Assembly: GCA_016790165.1 (NCBI GenBank)
Contig: JAEUPL010000032.1
Coordinates: forward strand, 40,165 to 104,164
DNA: 64,000 nucleotides
Source of the DNA: Burkholderiales bacterium
GTDB lineage: Bacteria > Pseudomonadota > Gammaproteobacteria > Burkholderiales > Casimicrobiaceae
Reading direction: 5' to 3'
In this document: in pieces, positions 30,355-38,956 of the stretch
Position numbering within the stretch: position 1 is the first letter of the stretch
Layout: each line of letters starts with the position of its first letter
Notes under the pieces: model-generated
The model's database searches: none
Seen by the model: only the letters and a program-made list of their open reading frames with translations
Told to the model about the DNA's origin: nothing
Made by a program: the position numbers and the translations under genes

Positions 30355-30933
30355 ATGTCGTTAGCGATTCTGGCTCTTGATTCCGGTGGCCAGCCCAAGG
30401 GCTGGATGACGCCGGAAAACGCCGTCTGCCAATACGCGCGCGGCGCCGTGGTGTGGTCTCTCGGGCAGGTGATCTTCACCTTCCGCGGCGGCATTCAACG
30501 TAGTAATGGCGAACGCAGCGTCATCGAGGTCGCCTCGATCATTGCCTGTGAAGGCGAGCACAAACACAGCACCTGGAGTCCCGTGTCGGCGCTGCCGGGG
30601 CGTGACAACCGACTGTTGTTCTCTCGTGACCGGCACATTTGCGCGTATTGCGGCAATGAGTTTCCCGAGACCGAACTCACGCGCGATCACATCGTACCGC
30701 GCTCGCAGGGTGGTCGTGACACCTGGGAAAACTGCGTCACGGCATGCCGCGACTGCAATCTTGACAAGGCGGGACGCACGCCGGAGCAGGCCGGCATCCG
30801 GCTGCTCTACGTGCCGTATCGCCCGGTGAAAAGCGAGAAACTGATCCTCGCCAACCGGCACATCCTCGCCGACCAGATGGAATACCTGCAGGCCCTCGCC
30901 CGCACGCACAAGAAAATGATGCGCGCGGCCTGA
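30355..30933 (+). CDS. HNH endonuclease family protein
   Basis: Protein of 192 aa. ATG 30355 follows a GGGGGAGAG tract. The N-terminal half (about 1-90) is uncharacterised. The C-terminal half holds an HNH nuclease with a zinc ribbon: CAYCG (about 101-105), RDHIVPRSQGG (His-containing first strand) and NCVTACRDCNLDKAGRTP (second Cys pair and the HNH asparagine). Such stand-alone proteins are common in proteobacterial chromosomes; their target is unknown. Neighbours give no clue of a restriction or toxin system. Confidence 0.9.
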   Translation: MSLAILALDSGGQPKGWMTPENAVCQYARGAVVWSLGQVIFTFRGGIQRSNGERSVIEVASIIACEGEHKHSTWSPVSALPGRDNRLLFSRDRHICAYCGNEFPETELTRDHIVPRSQGGRDTWENCVTACRDCNLDKAGRTPEQAGIRLLYVPYRPVKSEKLILANRHILADQMEYLQALARTHKKMMRAA

Positions 30934-30948
30934 GCACCCGGCTGCCTT

Positions 30949-31566
30949 CTACGCCGCCCGGTCAGAGCGGATCACTGCCTTCATCGAGTTGAGGCAAATC
31001 GGCACCGCGCGCTGGATGCACGCCACGTGTGGGTCCCCGGCGACTTCTTTGTGCGTTAGCGTGTTGGTCATGTCCGTGTTTGTAAATCCTTTGACCGGCC
31101 CGTGGATCTCGGGTTCGTCGGGGTTGTTCTGCCACGTCTGGAAAAAATTTTCATTCCCGAAGTACGCCCGACTGCCGGGGTTGGTCATAAATTGGTCAGT
31201 TTCGCCTCGGTAGAACGCCGCATCAGCCAGGCCGATGTAGGCAATCTGTGAATCCGGCACTTTCAGCGCGAACGAGAGGGCCGTGATTCCGCCGGCACTC
31301 GCACCATAAATCAAAAAACGCAAGTCGCTGAACGATCTGCCACGGTACTCTGTCGCGAAATAGCTTCTGGTGGTGGCAAGGACGGATTCCGCAACCCGAT
31401 TGCTGTCGGTCAGCCCGAGCCCGGCGAAAAAAGCAAATCGACTGACTTCACGCGCACCTTCCTGCAAGAGAGGCGCGAGATAGGCAAATCCCGCGTTGTT
31501 TCGGGTGCCTGATCGTTTGGGGTCGTTGTGTCCTGAAAAGGTCACTACGAAATAGATGGTGGCCAT
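30949..31566 (-). CDS. Uncharacterised protein with an alpha/beta-hydrolase-like elbow
   Basis: Protein of 205 aa that I do not recognise. It has no signal peptide. The segment LRFLIYGASAGGITALSFAL (about residues 83-102) has the strand-Gly-x-Ser-x-Gly-helix look of a hydrolase nucleophile elbow. The N-terminal MATIYFVVTFSGHNDPKRSG could be the first strand of such a fold. The rest gives no further motif. Composition looks less GC-rich than the neighbours, which may indicate transfer. It converges with the HNH gene after 15 bases. Confidence 0.68.
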   Translation of the reverse strand: MATIYFVVTFSGHNDPKRSGTRNNAGFAYLAPLLQEGAREVSRFAFFAGLGLTDSNRVAESVLATTRSYFATEYRGRSFSDLRFLIYGASAGGITALSFALKVPDSQIAYIGLADAAFYRGETDQFMTNPGSRAYFGNENFFQTWQNNPDEPEIHGPVKGFTNTDMTNTLTHKEVAGDPHVACIQRAVPICLNSMKAVIRSDRAA

Positions 31567-31698
31567 CGGGCTTTATCCTTATCGCATGCGTGACATCACT
31601 CATCGACATCCGAGCACGCCTTCTGAAGAAGACGAAATTAGGAGCGACACCACGACAGGGCGAGGTCGGCGCCTTAGGTGACTCGGCATAATCGACCG

Positions 31699-32580
31699 AT
31701 GCGCCATCGTTCACTGGCTGCGGCGGGTGCCGCGCTGATCAATGCCTCGGTCTGGGGGCTTTCCTGGTTGCCGCTCAAGTGGCTGGAGGCGCACGGCGTG
31801 GCCTCGCTCTGGGCCACGTGGCTGATTTTCGCGATGTGCTCGCTGGCGGTCTGCCTGGTGCATCCGGCCGCGCCTCGCCTGCTTTGGCAGCATCGTCGTG
31901 CGCTCGGCACGCTGCTCTTCGCGTCGGGGCTCACCAACGCCTGCTTCAACGCGGCATTGGCCTCAGGCGATGTGGTGCGTTCGGTGCTGCTGTTCTATCT
32001 GATGCCGATGTGGGTGGTACTGCTTGCGCGGTGGTTGCTGGGTGAGCGCGTCACGCTGGCGGCAGTGGTGCGTGTGGCACTGGCGCTCAGTGGCGCGGCG
32101 CTTGTTCTGGGCGAGGGTCGCGTGGGTTGGCCGATCCCCGAGCGCGTCGCCGACTGGCTTGCGGTTGCGGGTGGATTTTGTTTCGGGCTCAACAACGTGA
32201 TGCTGCGCAAACACGCGGCGACGCCCGAAGCGGCACGCGCGCTGGCGATGTTTGCGGGTGCCGCGCTGGTGGCACCGCTTGCGATCGCCGCGCTTGCGGT
32301 TGCGGGTACGTTGCCAGCGTTGCGCCCGGATGGATCGGCGTGGCTCGTGCTGGGGTTGTTCACGGTGGCGGTGTTGCTCGGCAACGTCGCGTTGCAGTAC
32401 GGTGCAGCGCGGCTTCCGGCGAACGTGCTGTCGGTGTTGATGCTGTTCGAGATTCTGGTGGCGACGCTGAGCGCCTGGCTGGGGGGGGTGGCCACCGTGA
32501 GCGGCAGCACACTGCTCGGCGGCGCGCTGATTGTCGGCGCCAGCGTGCTGGCCCTTGTCCGCCCTGGGCAGCCGGAGTAG
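31699..32580 (+). CDS. EamA/DMT-family transporter
   Basis: Inner-membrane protein of about 293 aa with ten hydrophobic segments arranged as two EamA repeats. The first repeat begins GAALINASVWGLSWLPLKWLEA and contains VLLFYLMPMWVVLLARWLLGERVT, a family hallmark. The second contains GFCFGLNNVMLRKHA and a terminal ALIVGASVLALVRP. Start ATG 31699 is preferred to GTG 31678 because it is followed immediately by the hydrophobic region. DMT transporters export amino acids or metabolites; the substrate is not predictable. Confidence 0.9.
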   Translation: MRHRSLAAAGAALINASVWGLSWLPLKWLEAHGVASLWATWLIFAMCSLAVCLVHPAAPRLLWQHRRALGTLLFASGLTNACFNAALASGDVVRSVLLFYLMPMWVVLLARWLLGERVTLAAVVRVALALSGAALVLGEGRVGWPIPERVADWLAVAGGFCFGLNNVMLRKHAATPEAARALAMFAGAALVAPLAIAALAVAGTLPALRPDGSAWLVLGLFTVAVLLGNVALQYGAARLPANVLSVLMLFEILVATLSAWLGGVATVSGSTLLGGALIVGASVLALVRPGQPE

Positions 32581-32601
32581 TCGCGGCGCTCGTCGTCGGG
32601 T

Positions 32602-33573
32602 CTACTGAATGTGATCGGAGTGGCGAAACGGCTCGCCCATGGCATCGAACGCGTATTGCGAATAGCAGTCGGCGTTATGGATGCGCTGCCACGGCACCAG
32701 CCATTCGTATGCCACGGGGTTGCGGTGATAGGCGTAGTCGAGAATCGCCTGCCCGAAGCGGTCGTCCGGTCCGACAAAGTGCGCCAGCTCGTGGATCATG
32801 ATGTAGGCAAACGCGTCACGCTTCATCAGGCGCATCTTGGGGGTGACATCGATTGAGCCCATCGGCGTGCCATCGTAGGTGCTCTGGCTGCGCTTGGCGA
32901 CGCTGTAGCCGCCCGCGTAGGCAAAAGCGAAGTAGCCTGACGTGTGCCCCGCCGGCTCATTGGCGAACAGCACCAACCCCTGCGGCACATAGCCGATGGC
33001 CGTTTGCATGTCGGCGTAGACACGATCAGTGTCCGCGAGCCGCGTCTGCCAGTCGGGAAAGCGGTCGATCTGAAAGTGCTTGACGAGCTTCTTCCAGCTC
33101 GACTCGCCGCTGCCCGTGAAGGTGGTCAGGCCGTCGCGAAAGCTGCGCGCTGCGGCGATCTGTCCGCGCGTGATGCTGAGTATCGTCAGCACGTACGGAA
33201 TGTTGTTGATCATCTCGTTGGGCAAGTCGAGCAAGTCGTCACCGCCACGAGCGAGCTTGCGGTCAGTCTGCTGGCCGGGGTCGACCACGCCATCAGTACC
33301 GCCCCAACCAAAACTCTTGACCTGAAATTTCTGGATCGCCGCCGCGGTCTTCGAGCCGTAGAGACCATCCTCCACCAGCTTGGGCGCGGGTCCGCCATCG
33401 GTCGCCGTGAAACTGTTCAGCGCATGCTGCACCGCACGCACGTCGCCGGGGACGTTGCGACAGCGCGGCGCTCCGCCCACTGGCGCGCTTAGGCCCAGCG
33501 TGTTGCTACCCGACCGGTTCGGGGTCGCGGGGTGACAGCCGGCCAGATCGCCACAAAATCCAAAGCATTGCAT
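32602..33573 (-). CDS. Peptidoglycan-binding protein with HExxH metallopeptidase-like domain
   Basis: Protein of about 323 aa. ATG 33573 is preferred because AGGGAG lies 6 bases before it; earlier in-frame starts add 7-15 residues. Residues about 30-90 form a PG_binding_1 repeat (VRAVQHALNSFTATDG, LVEDGLYGSKTAAAIQKFQ). A central helical part follows. Near residue 245-260 AYIMIHELAHFVGPDDRF contains the HExxH zinc motif and a downstream Asp, recalling Asp-zincin (M35-like) peptidases. Early cysteines (CFGFCGDLAGC) are conspicuous. No signal peptide is evident, so how it reaches a peptidoglycan target is unclear. Confidence 0.75.
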   Translation of the reverse strand: MQCFGFCGDLAGCHPATPNRSGSNTLGLSAPVGGAPRCRNVPGDVRAVQHALNSFTATDGGPAPKLVEDGLYGSKTAAAIQKFQVKSFGWGGTDGVVDPGQQTDRKLARGGDDLLDLPNEMINNIPYVLTILSITRGQIAAARSFRDGLTTFTGSGESSWKKLVKHFQIDRFPDWQTRLADTDRVYADMQTAIGYVPQGLVLFANEPAGHTSGYFAFAYAGGYSVAKRSQSTYDGTPMGSIDVTPKMRLMKRDAFAYIMIHELAHFVGPDDRFGQAILDYAYHRNPVAYEWLVPWQRIHNADCYSQYAFDAMGEPFRHSDHIQ

Positions 33574-33656
33574 GCGGTTCTCCCTGTCTGCCATCGCAGC
33601 AGACGCAAGCGGGAGCAAGGATGCGCCACGCGCGCGACACGCAGTCGTGTGGCGGA

Positions 33657-33778
33657 TACAGCTTGTTGAATGAAACGACAGCTGCGCGGTCGTTGCAACG
33701 CGATTTACTAACCAGTCGACTGCTTCAATAATTCGGCGCCAACGACCACGCTGCGGTCGACTGCGCCGAAAAGCTGTT
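33657..33778. repeat. Dispersed twin-hairpin intergenic repeat, copy C
   Basis: The copy starts ACAGCTTG and ends CGCCGAAAAGCTGTTT (to 33779). Inside are the 5' hairpin AACGAC..GGTCGTT (33674-33694), GATTTACT, AGTCGACT and the 3' hairpin CAACGACC..GGTCGA (33740-33760). The outer inverted repeat is degenerate on the left. It separates the metallopeptidase gene from the CbiM-like gene. Confidence 0.75.
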
Positions 33779-33783
33779 TCGAT

Positions 33784-34491
33784 CTAATGGTCGTCGCGCG
33801 TCGCTGCGGGCCGCTTCGCGTCGTCCGGACGGGATCGCAGATAGCGCGCGTCGTCAAAGCTCGCGACCCATTGCGGTCGATAAACCGCCCCGATGGTTAC
33901 CAACATTCCCGTGAGCGACGCTTCGCCGAAGCCGAGCTGGATCGTGATCGGCAAATAAGTCAGCAGCGCCGAGACCGTGACGCCGTCTGCGGCCAGCACC
34001 CAGACCAGCGTGGCGAGGCCGACGGCAATGATCACCGAAAGCCAGGTGCCGAAGAACCCGACGAGGAATACGAAAACGAAGAAATTTGGCGGCAGATAAC
34101 GCTGTGTCAGCCGCAACACGGCGTGCGACGTCAGCACTGGCAATACGACCAGCGTGAGCCATACCAGGGGCAGATTGGCCCAATGCGCGTCCGAGACAAT
34201 ACCGCTCACGAGTACGACGATCAGGCCGCCCAGCAACGCCAGCGGCCAGCCCAGGGTGAGCGCAAGAAACGCGGCACCCAGCAGGTGAAAACTGAAGCCA
34301 CCCACCAACGTGGCTTTCAACGCCCAGAGCCCAATCAGCGCAGCAATCGCGCCGTGCCAGAACCAGCGCTGCGGGCCATCACGTGCCACGCGCCGCCAAT
34401 CGGCCCGGCGCAACGAGACGAGCAGTAGCGGTGCCGCCGCCCAGCCGGCTAGCAACCATGGCATCCCGATGTCAGCAGCACGAAGGTCCAT
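33784..34491 (-). CDS. CbiM-like energy-coupling factor membrane protein
   Basis: Integral membrane protein of 235 aa with about seven hydrophobic segments. FSFHLLGAAFLALTLGWPLALLGGL resembles the core of CbiM/NikM-type S-components that import cobalt or nickel, though the N-terminal metal-binding histidine (M-H-I-x-D/E at positions 1-4) is absent and the start is MDLRAADIGMPW. It stands alone, without CbiQ/CbiO partners, and no cobalamin riboswitch is seen upstream. Homologues of this stand-alone form are annotated as energy-coupling factor permeases; metal transport is not proven. Confidence 0.72.
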   Translation of the reverse strand: MDLRAADIGMPWLLAGWAAAPLLLVSLRRADWRRVARDGPQRWFWHGAIAALIGLWALKATLVGGFSFHLLGAAFLALTLGWPLALLGGLIVVLVSGIVSDAHWANLPLVWLTLVVLPVLTSHAVLRLTQRYLPPNFFVFVFLVGFFGTWLSVIIAVGLATLVWVLAADGVTVSALLTYLPITIQLGFGEASLTGMLVTIGAVYRPQWVASFDDARYLRSRPDDAKRPAATRDDH

Positions 34492-34589
34492 CGCAATCAG
34501 TGTAGACCCGCGCGGGTGGCGGAGCGCTGACGACGGACGTCACCAGCGCAGCGAATCACCAAGGCGGCGATGCAGCCGCCAGTGAGGAG

Positions 34590-35150
34590 TTACAGGGCCG
34601 TGCGACGACGGGCGCGCAGCGCGGCGAATGCGCCGAGACCGACCAGCAGCGACAGGGCGAGCAAAGCGGTGTCGTTCAGCGTGGGCACCACGGCATCGGT
34701 CGTGGTGATGGTCAGCGTGGTCGTGCCGAGGCGCACGACCGATTCCGACGTCTGCACGTAAGTCAGCGTCGCCGAACCGTCGCCCAGCGTGCCCAACTGC
34801 GCCGCAGAATACGTGTAACTCCACGGGCGCTGACCGGAACCGCTGCTATAGCAGCCGGCGTCCGGCTTGACGCATTGCGCGATGCGCACACCGTCCACAA
34901 ACACGTCGACGCCCGCCGTGCTGGTTGCGAAGGTGGTTGATCCCCAGAAACCCGACGCCGTCGCGCCGGTGATCACCTGGCCCGCCGGAATCGGCAGCGT
35001 CACGGTTGCGGCCGTGACCGATGGCAACGGAAAACCGGAGCTGTTGATCGTCCCGTCAACTTCAGGAAACGTAACGGTGAACGTTGCCGCAGCGGCGGCG
35101 AGTGAGGCGGATGCGGCTGCAACGGCAACGGCACGAGATAGAAGAGACAT
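34590..35150 (-). CDS. Secreted protein with IPTL-CTERM-like sorting signal
   Basis: Exported protein of 186 aa. ATG 35150 follows a G-rich tract and gives a signal peptide (MSLLSRAVAVAAASASLAAA). The body is a beta-rich domain with one Cys pair (QCVKPDAGCYSSG). The C-terminus is a tripartite sorting signal: VPTLNDTALLALSLL, then a hydrophobic stretch and the basic tail RARRRTAL, like IPTL/PEP-CTERM proteins. A GGCGGC/GCCGCC hairpin lies just after the stop (34580-34563), without a clear U-tract. Function unknown; likely surface-anchored. Confidence 0.8.
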   Translation of the reverse strand: MSLLSRAVAVAAASASLAAAAATFTVTFPEVDGTINSSGFPLPSVTAATVTLPIPAGQVITGATASGFWGSTTFATSTAGVDVFVDGVRIAQCVKPDAGCYSSGSGQRPWSYTYSAAQLGTLGDGSATLTYVQTSESVVRLGTTTLTITTTDAVVPTLNDTALLALSLLVGLGAFAALRARRRTAL

Positions 35151-35441
35151 GAAACCCCCGGGGATTGAAGCGATAGGCCGATGAACGGCTGGCATCAGAT
35201 AAACCCTAGAAAAGTAACACGACGCACGGAGTCCGTCAATGATGTCGTCATAACTCCGAGTCCGCTGTGACTGCTGCCATGAGCGAACGGTGACGCACGG
35301 GCGTTCGCCAACGGAGCGCCTCTTTGCAAGCGCTCGAGACTCAAAACGTACGGCGTAAGCATACAGTGTAAGATAACTCCTCTCGGGCACTCGCAAGACT
35401 CGCGCGGGTTCCGATTTGCAAACCCATCCCAGGAACTCATC

Positions 35442-36158
35442 ATGAAGCAAGTCATCGTAAAAATCACCACTTCCACGCTTATCGGCGCTGGGTTCGCGGT
35501 CGCCGCGAACGCGCAAACCGCGCTGACCGGTTTGTATCTGGAGGGTAGCGTCGGCTGGACGCATGCCAACGGTGACTACGCCCGCCAGGTGCGCGATTCA
35601 CTGGCGAACTCGTCAACCTATCAGTTCGCCTCGGCCAGCTACGACAACAGCTGCGGCACGGGGGGACGGATCGCTGCCGGATGGACCGTGCTGCCCCGCC
35701 TCGCGGTTGAAGTGGGCTACACCGACTTCGGACGCGACCACGGCACGCTGGCCGGGGCAGCCTACAAGGCCAGCACTGCCCTGACGGCCTATCGCAAAGG
35801 CCGCTTTCATGCGAGCGCGAACACACTGGACGCGGTGGCGATGCTGCCGGTCAACAAACACCTTGCGCTCAACGCCCGACTCGGCGTGGCACTGACCGAG
35901 CAAAAGTACACGCAGACCAACTACACCACGGCAGACACCGTGGGTCAGTCGGCCGACTACCCGGCGAACCGGCAAACCCGCCTGCATTGGGGGGTCGGCG
36001 CAAGCCACAACGTGACCAACCACCTCTCGGTCGTCGTCAACTACACACGCATCGAAAACGTCGGCCATGACTTCTCAAGCGCGTCGATCGACAAGGGCAC
36101 CCGCGCCGGGAAATTTGGTTATGGGCTATTGGCTGCGGGTTTGCGCTACGCGTTTTGA
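35442..36158 (+). CDS. Outer-membrane beta-barrel protein (OmpA/OmpW-like)
   Basis: Exported protein of 238 aa with a signal peptide (cleavage near AANAQT). The mature protein alternates polar and aromatic residues with barrel-type strands (GLYLEGSVGWTHANG, RLAVEVGYTDFGRDH, NARLGVALTEQKY, LSVVVNYTRIENVG) and ends YGLLAAGLRYAF, a terminal Phe typical of barrel proteins. About eight strands can be guessed. ATG 35442 is preceded by CAGGAACTCATC. The divergent 290-base region to the IPTL-CTERM gene holds the promoters; I see no other gene in it. Confidence 0.85.
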   Translation: MKQVIVKITTSTLIGAGFAVAANAQTALTGLYLEGSVGWTHANGDYARQVRDSLANSSTYQFASASYDNSCGTGGRIAAGWTVLPRLAVEVGYTDFGRDHGTLAGAAYKASTALTAYRKGRFHASANTLDAVAMLPVNKHLALNARLGVALTEQKYTQTNYTTADTVGQSADYPANRQTRLHWGVGASHNVTNHLSVVVNYTRIENVGHDFSSASIDKGTRAGKFGYGLLAAGLRYAF

Positions 36159-36272
36159 CGAACTTGATGAATGTCCTCGCAATGCTGAAAGACGCGGCGG
36201 ACTAGCGTTCGGTGGAAGTCAGGAAGATCGGACTTGAGTCACGATTGACGGCCGCCTACGGCTGTTTCCGCG

Positions 36273-36854
36273 CTACCGAAATGCCGAATATGTCGCACAA
36301 GCGCCGATGGCGAATGCGACATACGAACCCGATACCAATACGACAGCGATCCGCCCGCCCCACGACCGTATCCAGTGCCAAGGGGGTTTGACGGCATTGG
36401 GGTCGGCCGCGAACTGGAACTGTGCATATGCGAGTTGCGTCACATACGTAACGCCGGTCGCGCAAGCCGCCGAGAGCACGCCGACCGCAAACCACACCAA
36501 CGCACCCGCAATAGCGGGAACGCGCGAGATCATATCTGTCTTGACCGAGATATTCGCAAGGAATGCGAGGACCGCGACGCTCGCGCCGCCGTTCACCAAG
36601 ATGACCGTAGTCAGTGCGGTTTTCCCTGTATCAAGGACGGACTTAAACATCTCCAAGTCCGAAGCGCTCTTTCGATCCGCATTCGCAATGCGAGTCTTGG
36701 TTTCGAGATCGGCCCATTGACTGACTTGCGGAGCGTTCGCTTCCTGACGCGCGACCGCGTCGAGAAGCGACCGAATGTGCACGAATTCAACTCCGTTCGT
36801 GAGCAGTCTCGTCAGGTCCGCTTTGATCCACGCAAAAGCATCCTTGGCTTCCAT
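36273..36854 (-). CDS. Uncharacterised membrane protein
   Basis: Protein of 193 aa, not recognised. The N-terminal 75 residues are polar and helical (DAFAWIKADLTRLLTNGVEFVH, then a charged coiled-coil-like part). Three hydrophobic segments follow at about residues 78-98, 113-137 and 165-188. GGAGAG lies 3-8 bases before ATG 36854, overlapping the tail of the dnaK terminator, so it has either its own promoter or readthrough. Base composition is less GC-rich than its neighbours, which may mean acquisition. Confidence 0.72.
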   Translation of the reverse strand: MEAKDAFAWIKADLTRLLTNGVEFVHIRSLLDAVARQEANAPQVSQWADLETKTRIANADRKSASDLEMFKSVLDTGKTALTTVILVNGGASVAVLAFLANISVKTDMISRVPAIAGALVWFAVGVLSAACATGVTYVTQLAYAQFQFAADPNAVKPPWHWIRSWGGRIAVVLVSGSYVAFAIGACATYSAFR

Positions 36855-36863
36855 AGGCTCTCC

Positions 36864-36892
36864 AAAAAAACTCGGGCTCCCGCAGGAGCCCG
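36864..36892 (-). terminator. Intrinsic terminator after dnaK
   Basis: Minus-strand stem CGGGCTCC (36892-36885), loop TGCG, GGAGCCCG (36880-36873), followed by AG and a run of seven T (36870-36864). It begins 8 bases after the dnaK stop. A textbook Rho-independent terminator; it separates dnaK from the next gene. Confidence 0.93.
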
Positions 36893-36899
36893 ATCATCG

Positions 36900-38873
36900 T
36901 TACTTCTTCTTGTCGTCCTTCACTTCGGTGAAGTCGGCGTCGACCACTTTCGCGTCGTCGCCGGGTTTGCCGCCACCGGCTGATCCACCCGGCGCGTTGC
37001 CTGCCGCGCCACCACCACTGGCCGCTCCCGCCGCCGCCTGCTCGGCCTGCGCCGCTGCGTACATCTTCTCGCCGAGTTTCTGCGAGACGGTGGAGAGCGA
37101 TTCGAGTTTGGCGTCGAGCGCTTCCTTCGTCGCGTTCTGATCCTTCAGCAGCTCTTCAGTTTCCTTCAGCGCAGCTTCGATCCTGGTCTTCTCGTCGGCT
37201 TCGATCTTGTCGCCGTACTCACCGAGCGATTTCTTAACGCTGTGTGCGAGCGTGTCGAGGTTGTTGCGCGACTGCACGAGTTCGAGGCGCTTCTTGTCTT
37301 CGGCTTCGTTCGCCTTGGCGTCGTTCACCATGCGTTGAATTTCTTCTTCGCTCAGGCCGCTGTTGGCCTTAATGGTGATCTTGTTTTCCTTGCCGGTGCC
37401 CTTGTCTTTGGCGGACACATGCAGGATGCCGTTGGCGTCGATGTCGAACTGCACTTCAATCTGCGGCATGCCACGCGGTGCAGGCGGAATGCCCTCAAGG
37501 TTGAACTGTCCGAGGCTCTTGTTGCCGGCAGACACTTCGCGTTCGCCCTGCAGCACGTGAATGGTCACGGCGCTCTGGTTGTCGTCCGCCGTCGAGAAGA
37601 CCTGCGACGCCTTGGTCGGAATCGTCGTGTTCTTCTGGATCAGCTTGGTCATCACGCCGCCGAGCGTTTCGATGCCGAGCGACAGCGGCGTCACGTCCAG
37701 CAGCAGCACGTCGGTGCGGTCACCGGCGAGCACGCTGCCCTGAATGGCGGCGCCCACAGCCACGGCTTCGTCGGGATTCACGTCCTTGCGCGGCTCCTTG
37801 CCGAAGAAGGCTTTCACCGCGTCAATCACCTTGGGCATGCGCGTCTGGCCACCGACGAGAATCACGTCGTCGATCTTGTCCACGCTCAGGCCGGCATCCT
37901 TGAGCGCGATCCGGCAAGGCTCAATCGTCTTGCTGATCAGGTCTTCCACCAGCGACTCGAGCTTGGCGCGCGTCACCTTCATCGTGAGATGTTTCGGGCC
38001 AGTCGCGTCCATCGCGATGTACGGCTCGTTGATCTCCGACTGCTGGCTCGACGACAGCTCGATCTTGGTGCGTTCGGCAGCGGCCTTGATGCGTTGCAGC
38101 GCAATCGGGTCTTTGGTGAGGTCGATGCCGCTCTGCTTCTTGAACTCCTCACAGAGATAGTCCACGAGGCGTTGGTCGAAATCTTCACCGCCGAGGAAGG
38201 TGTCGCCATTGGTGGCGAGCACTTCGAACTGTTTTTCGCCATCGACATCGGCGATCTCGATGATCGACACGTCAAAGGTGCCGCCACCGAGGTCATACAC
38301 CGCGATCTTGGAGTCTTTCTTCACCTTGTCGAGACCGAAGGCGAGCGCAGCTGCCGTCGGCTCGTTGATGATGCGCTTGACTTCGAGCCCCGCGATGCGA
38401 CCGGCGTCCTTCGTGGCCTGACGCTGCGAATCGTTGAAGTACGCCGGCACCGTGATCACGGCCTCGGTAACTTCATGGCCGAGATAATCCTCGGCAGTCT
38501 TCTTCATCTTGCGCAGCGTTTCGGCCGAGACAGCAGGCGGCGAGAGCTTCTTGCCGCGCACGTCGACCCAGGCGTCGCCGTTGTCGTTCTTGACGATGGC
38601 ATAAGGCATCAGTCCGATGTCCTTCTGCACTTCCTTTTCGTCGAAACGGCGGCCAATGAGGCGCTTGACCGCGTAGATCGTGTTTTTCGGGTTGGTCACA
38701 GCTTGCCGCTTGGCCGGCGCGCCCACGGTGATTTCGCCGTCGTCCATGTAGGCGACGATGGAGGGCGTCGTGCGCGCGCCCTCGCTGTTTTCAATGACCT
38801 TCGGCTGCCCGCCTTCAATGATGGCGACACACGAGTTCGTCGTGCCGAGGTCGATACCAATGATCTTGCCCAT
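36900..38873 (-). CDS. dnaK: Chaperone DnaK (Hsp70)
   Basis: Cytoplasmic ATP-dependent chaperone, 657 aa. N-terminal ATPase domain starts [13 protein letters not shown] (4-16); further motifs [43 protein letters not shown] and [13 protein letters not shown]. The substrate-binding domain begins about residue 395 ([17 protein letters not shown]). The C-terminal tail ends [13 protein letters not shown], close to the conserved EEVD-like end of bacterial DnaK. It is downstream of grpE and the S23 cassette, but no dnaJ follows; a strong terminator does. I see no CIRCE element upstream. Confidence 0.98.
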   Translation of the reverse strand: MGKIIGIDLGTTNSCVAIIEGGQPKVIENSEGARTTPSIVAYMDDGEITVGAPAKRQAVTNPKNTIYAVKRLIGRRFDEKEVQKDIGLMPYAIVKNDNGDAWVDVRGKKLSPPAVSAETLRKMKKTAEDYLGHEVTEAVITVPAYFNDSQRQATKDAGRIAGLEVKRIINEPTAAALAFGLDKVKKDSKIAVYDLGGGTFDVSIIEIADVDGEKQFEVLATNGDTFLGGEDFDQRLVDYLCEEFKKQSGIDLTKDPIALQRIKAAAERTKIELSSSQQSEINEPYIAMDATGPKHLTMKVTRAKLESLVEDLISKTIEPCRIALKDAGLSVDKIDDVILVGGQTRMPKVIDAVKAFFGKEPRKDVNPDEAVAVGAAIQGSVLAGDRTDVLLLDVTPLSLGIETLGGVMTKLIQKNTTIPTKASQVFSTADDNQSAVTIHVLQGEREVSAGNKSLGQFNLEGIPPAPRGMPQIEVQFDIDANGILHVSAKDKGTGKENKITIKANSGLSEEEIQRMVNDAKANEAEDKKRLELVQSRNNLDTLAHSVKKSLGEYGDKIEADEKTRIEAALKETEELLKDQNATKEALDAKLESLSTVSQKLGEKMYAAAQAEQAAAGAASGGGAAGNAPGGSAGGGKPGDDAKVVDADFTEVKDDKKK

Positions 38874-38956
38874 GATGTTGTTCTCCGTGGAGAGTGTTGT
38901 TGTTATGTAAAGTTGGTTGCGATTGGTTGGTGTTCAAGGGGCGCTGCCAAGGACGA

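Noticed and set aside
34492-34589. Cobalamin or metal riboswitch for the CbiM-like gene
   Set aside because: The upstream interval is under 100 bases and shows none of the conserved riboswitch boxes.
38874-38956. A second heat-shock promoter directly upstream of dnaK (CTTGAAC near 38935)
   Set aside because: Only the -35-like hexamer matches; no CCCCAT-type -10 at proper spacing is visible.
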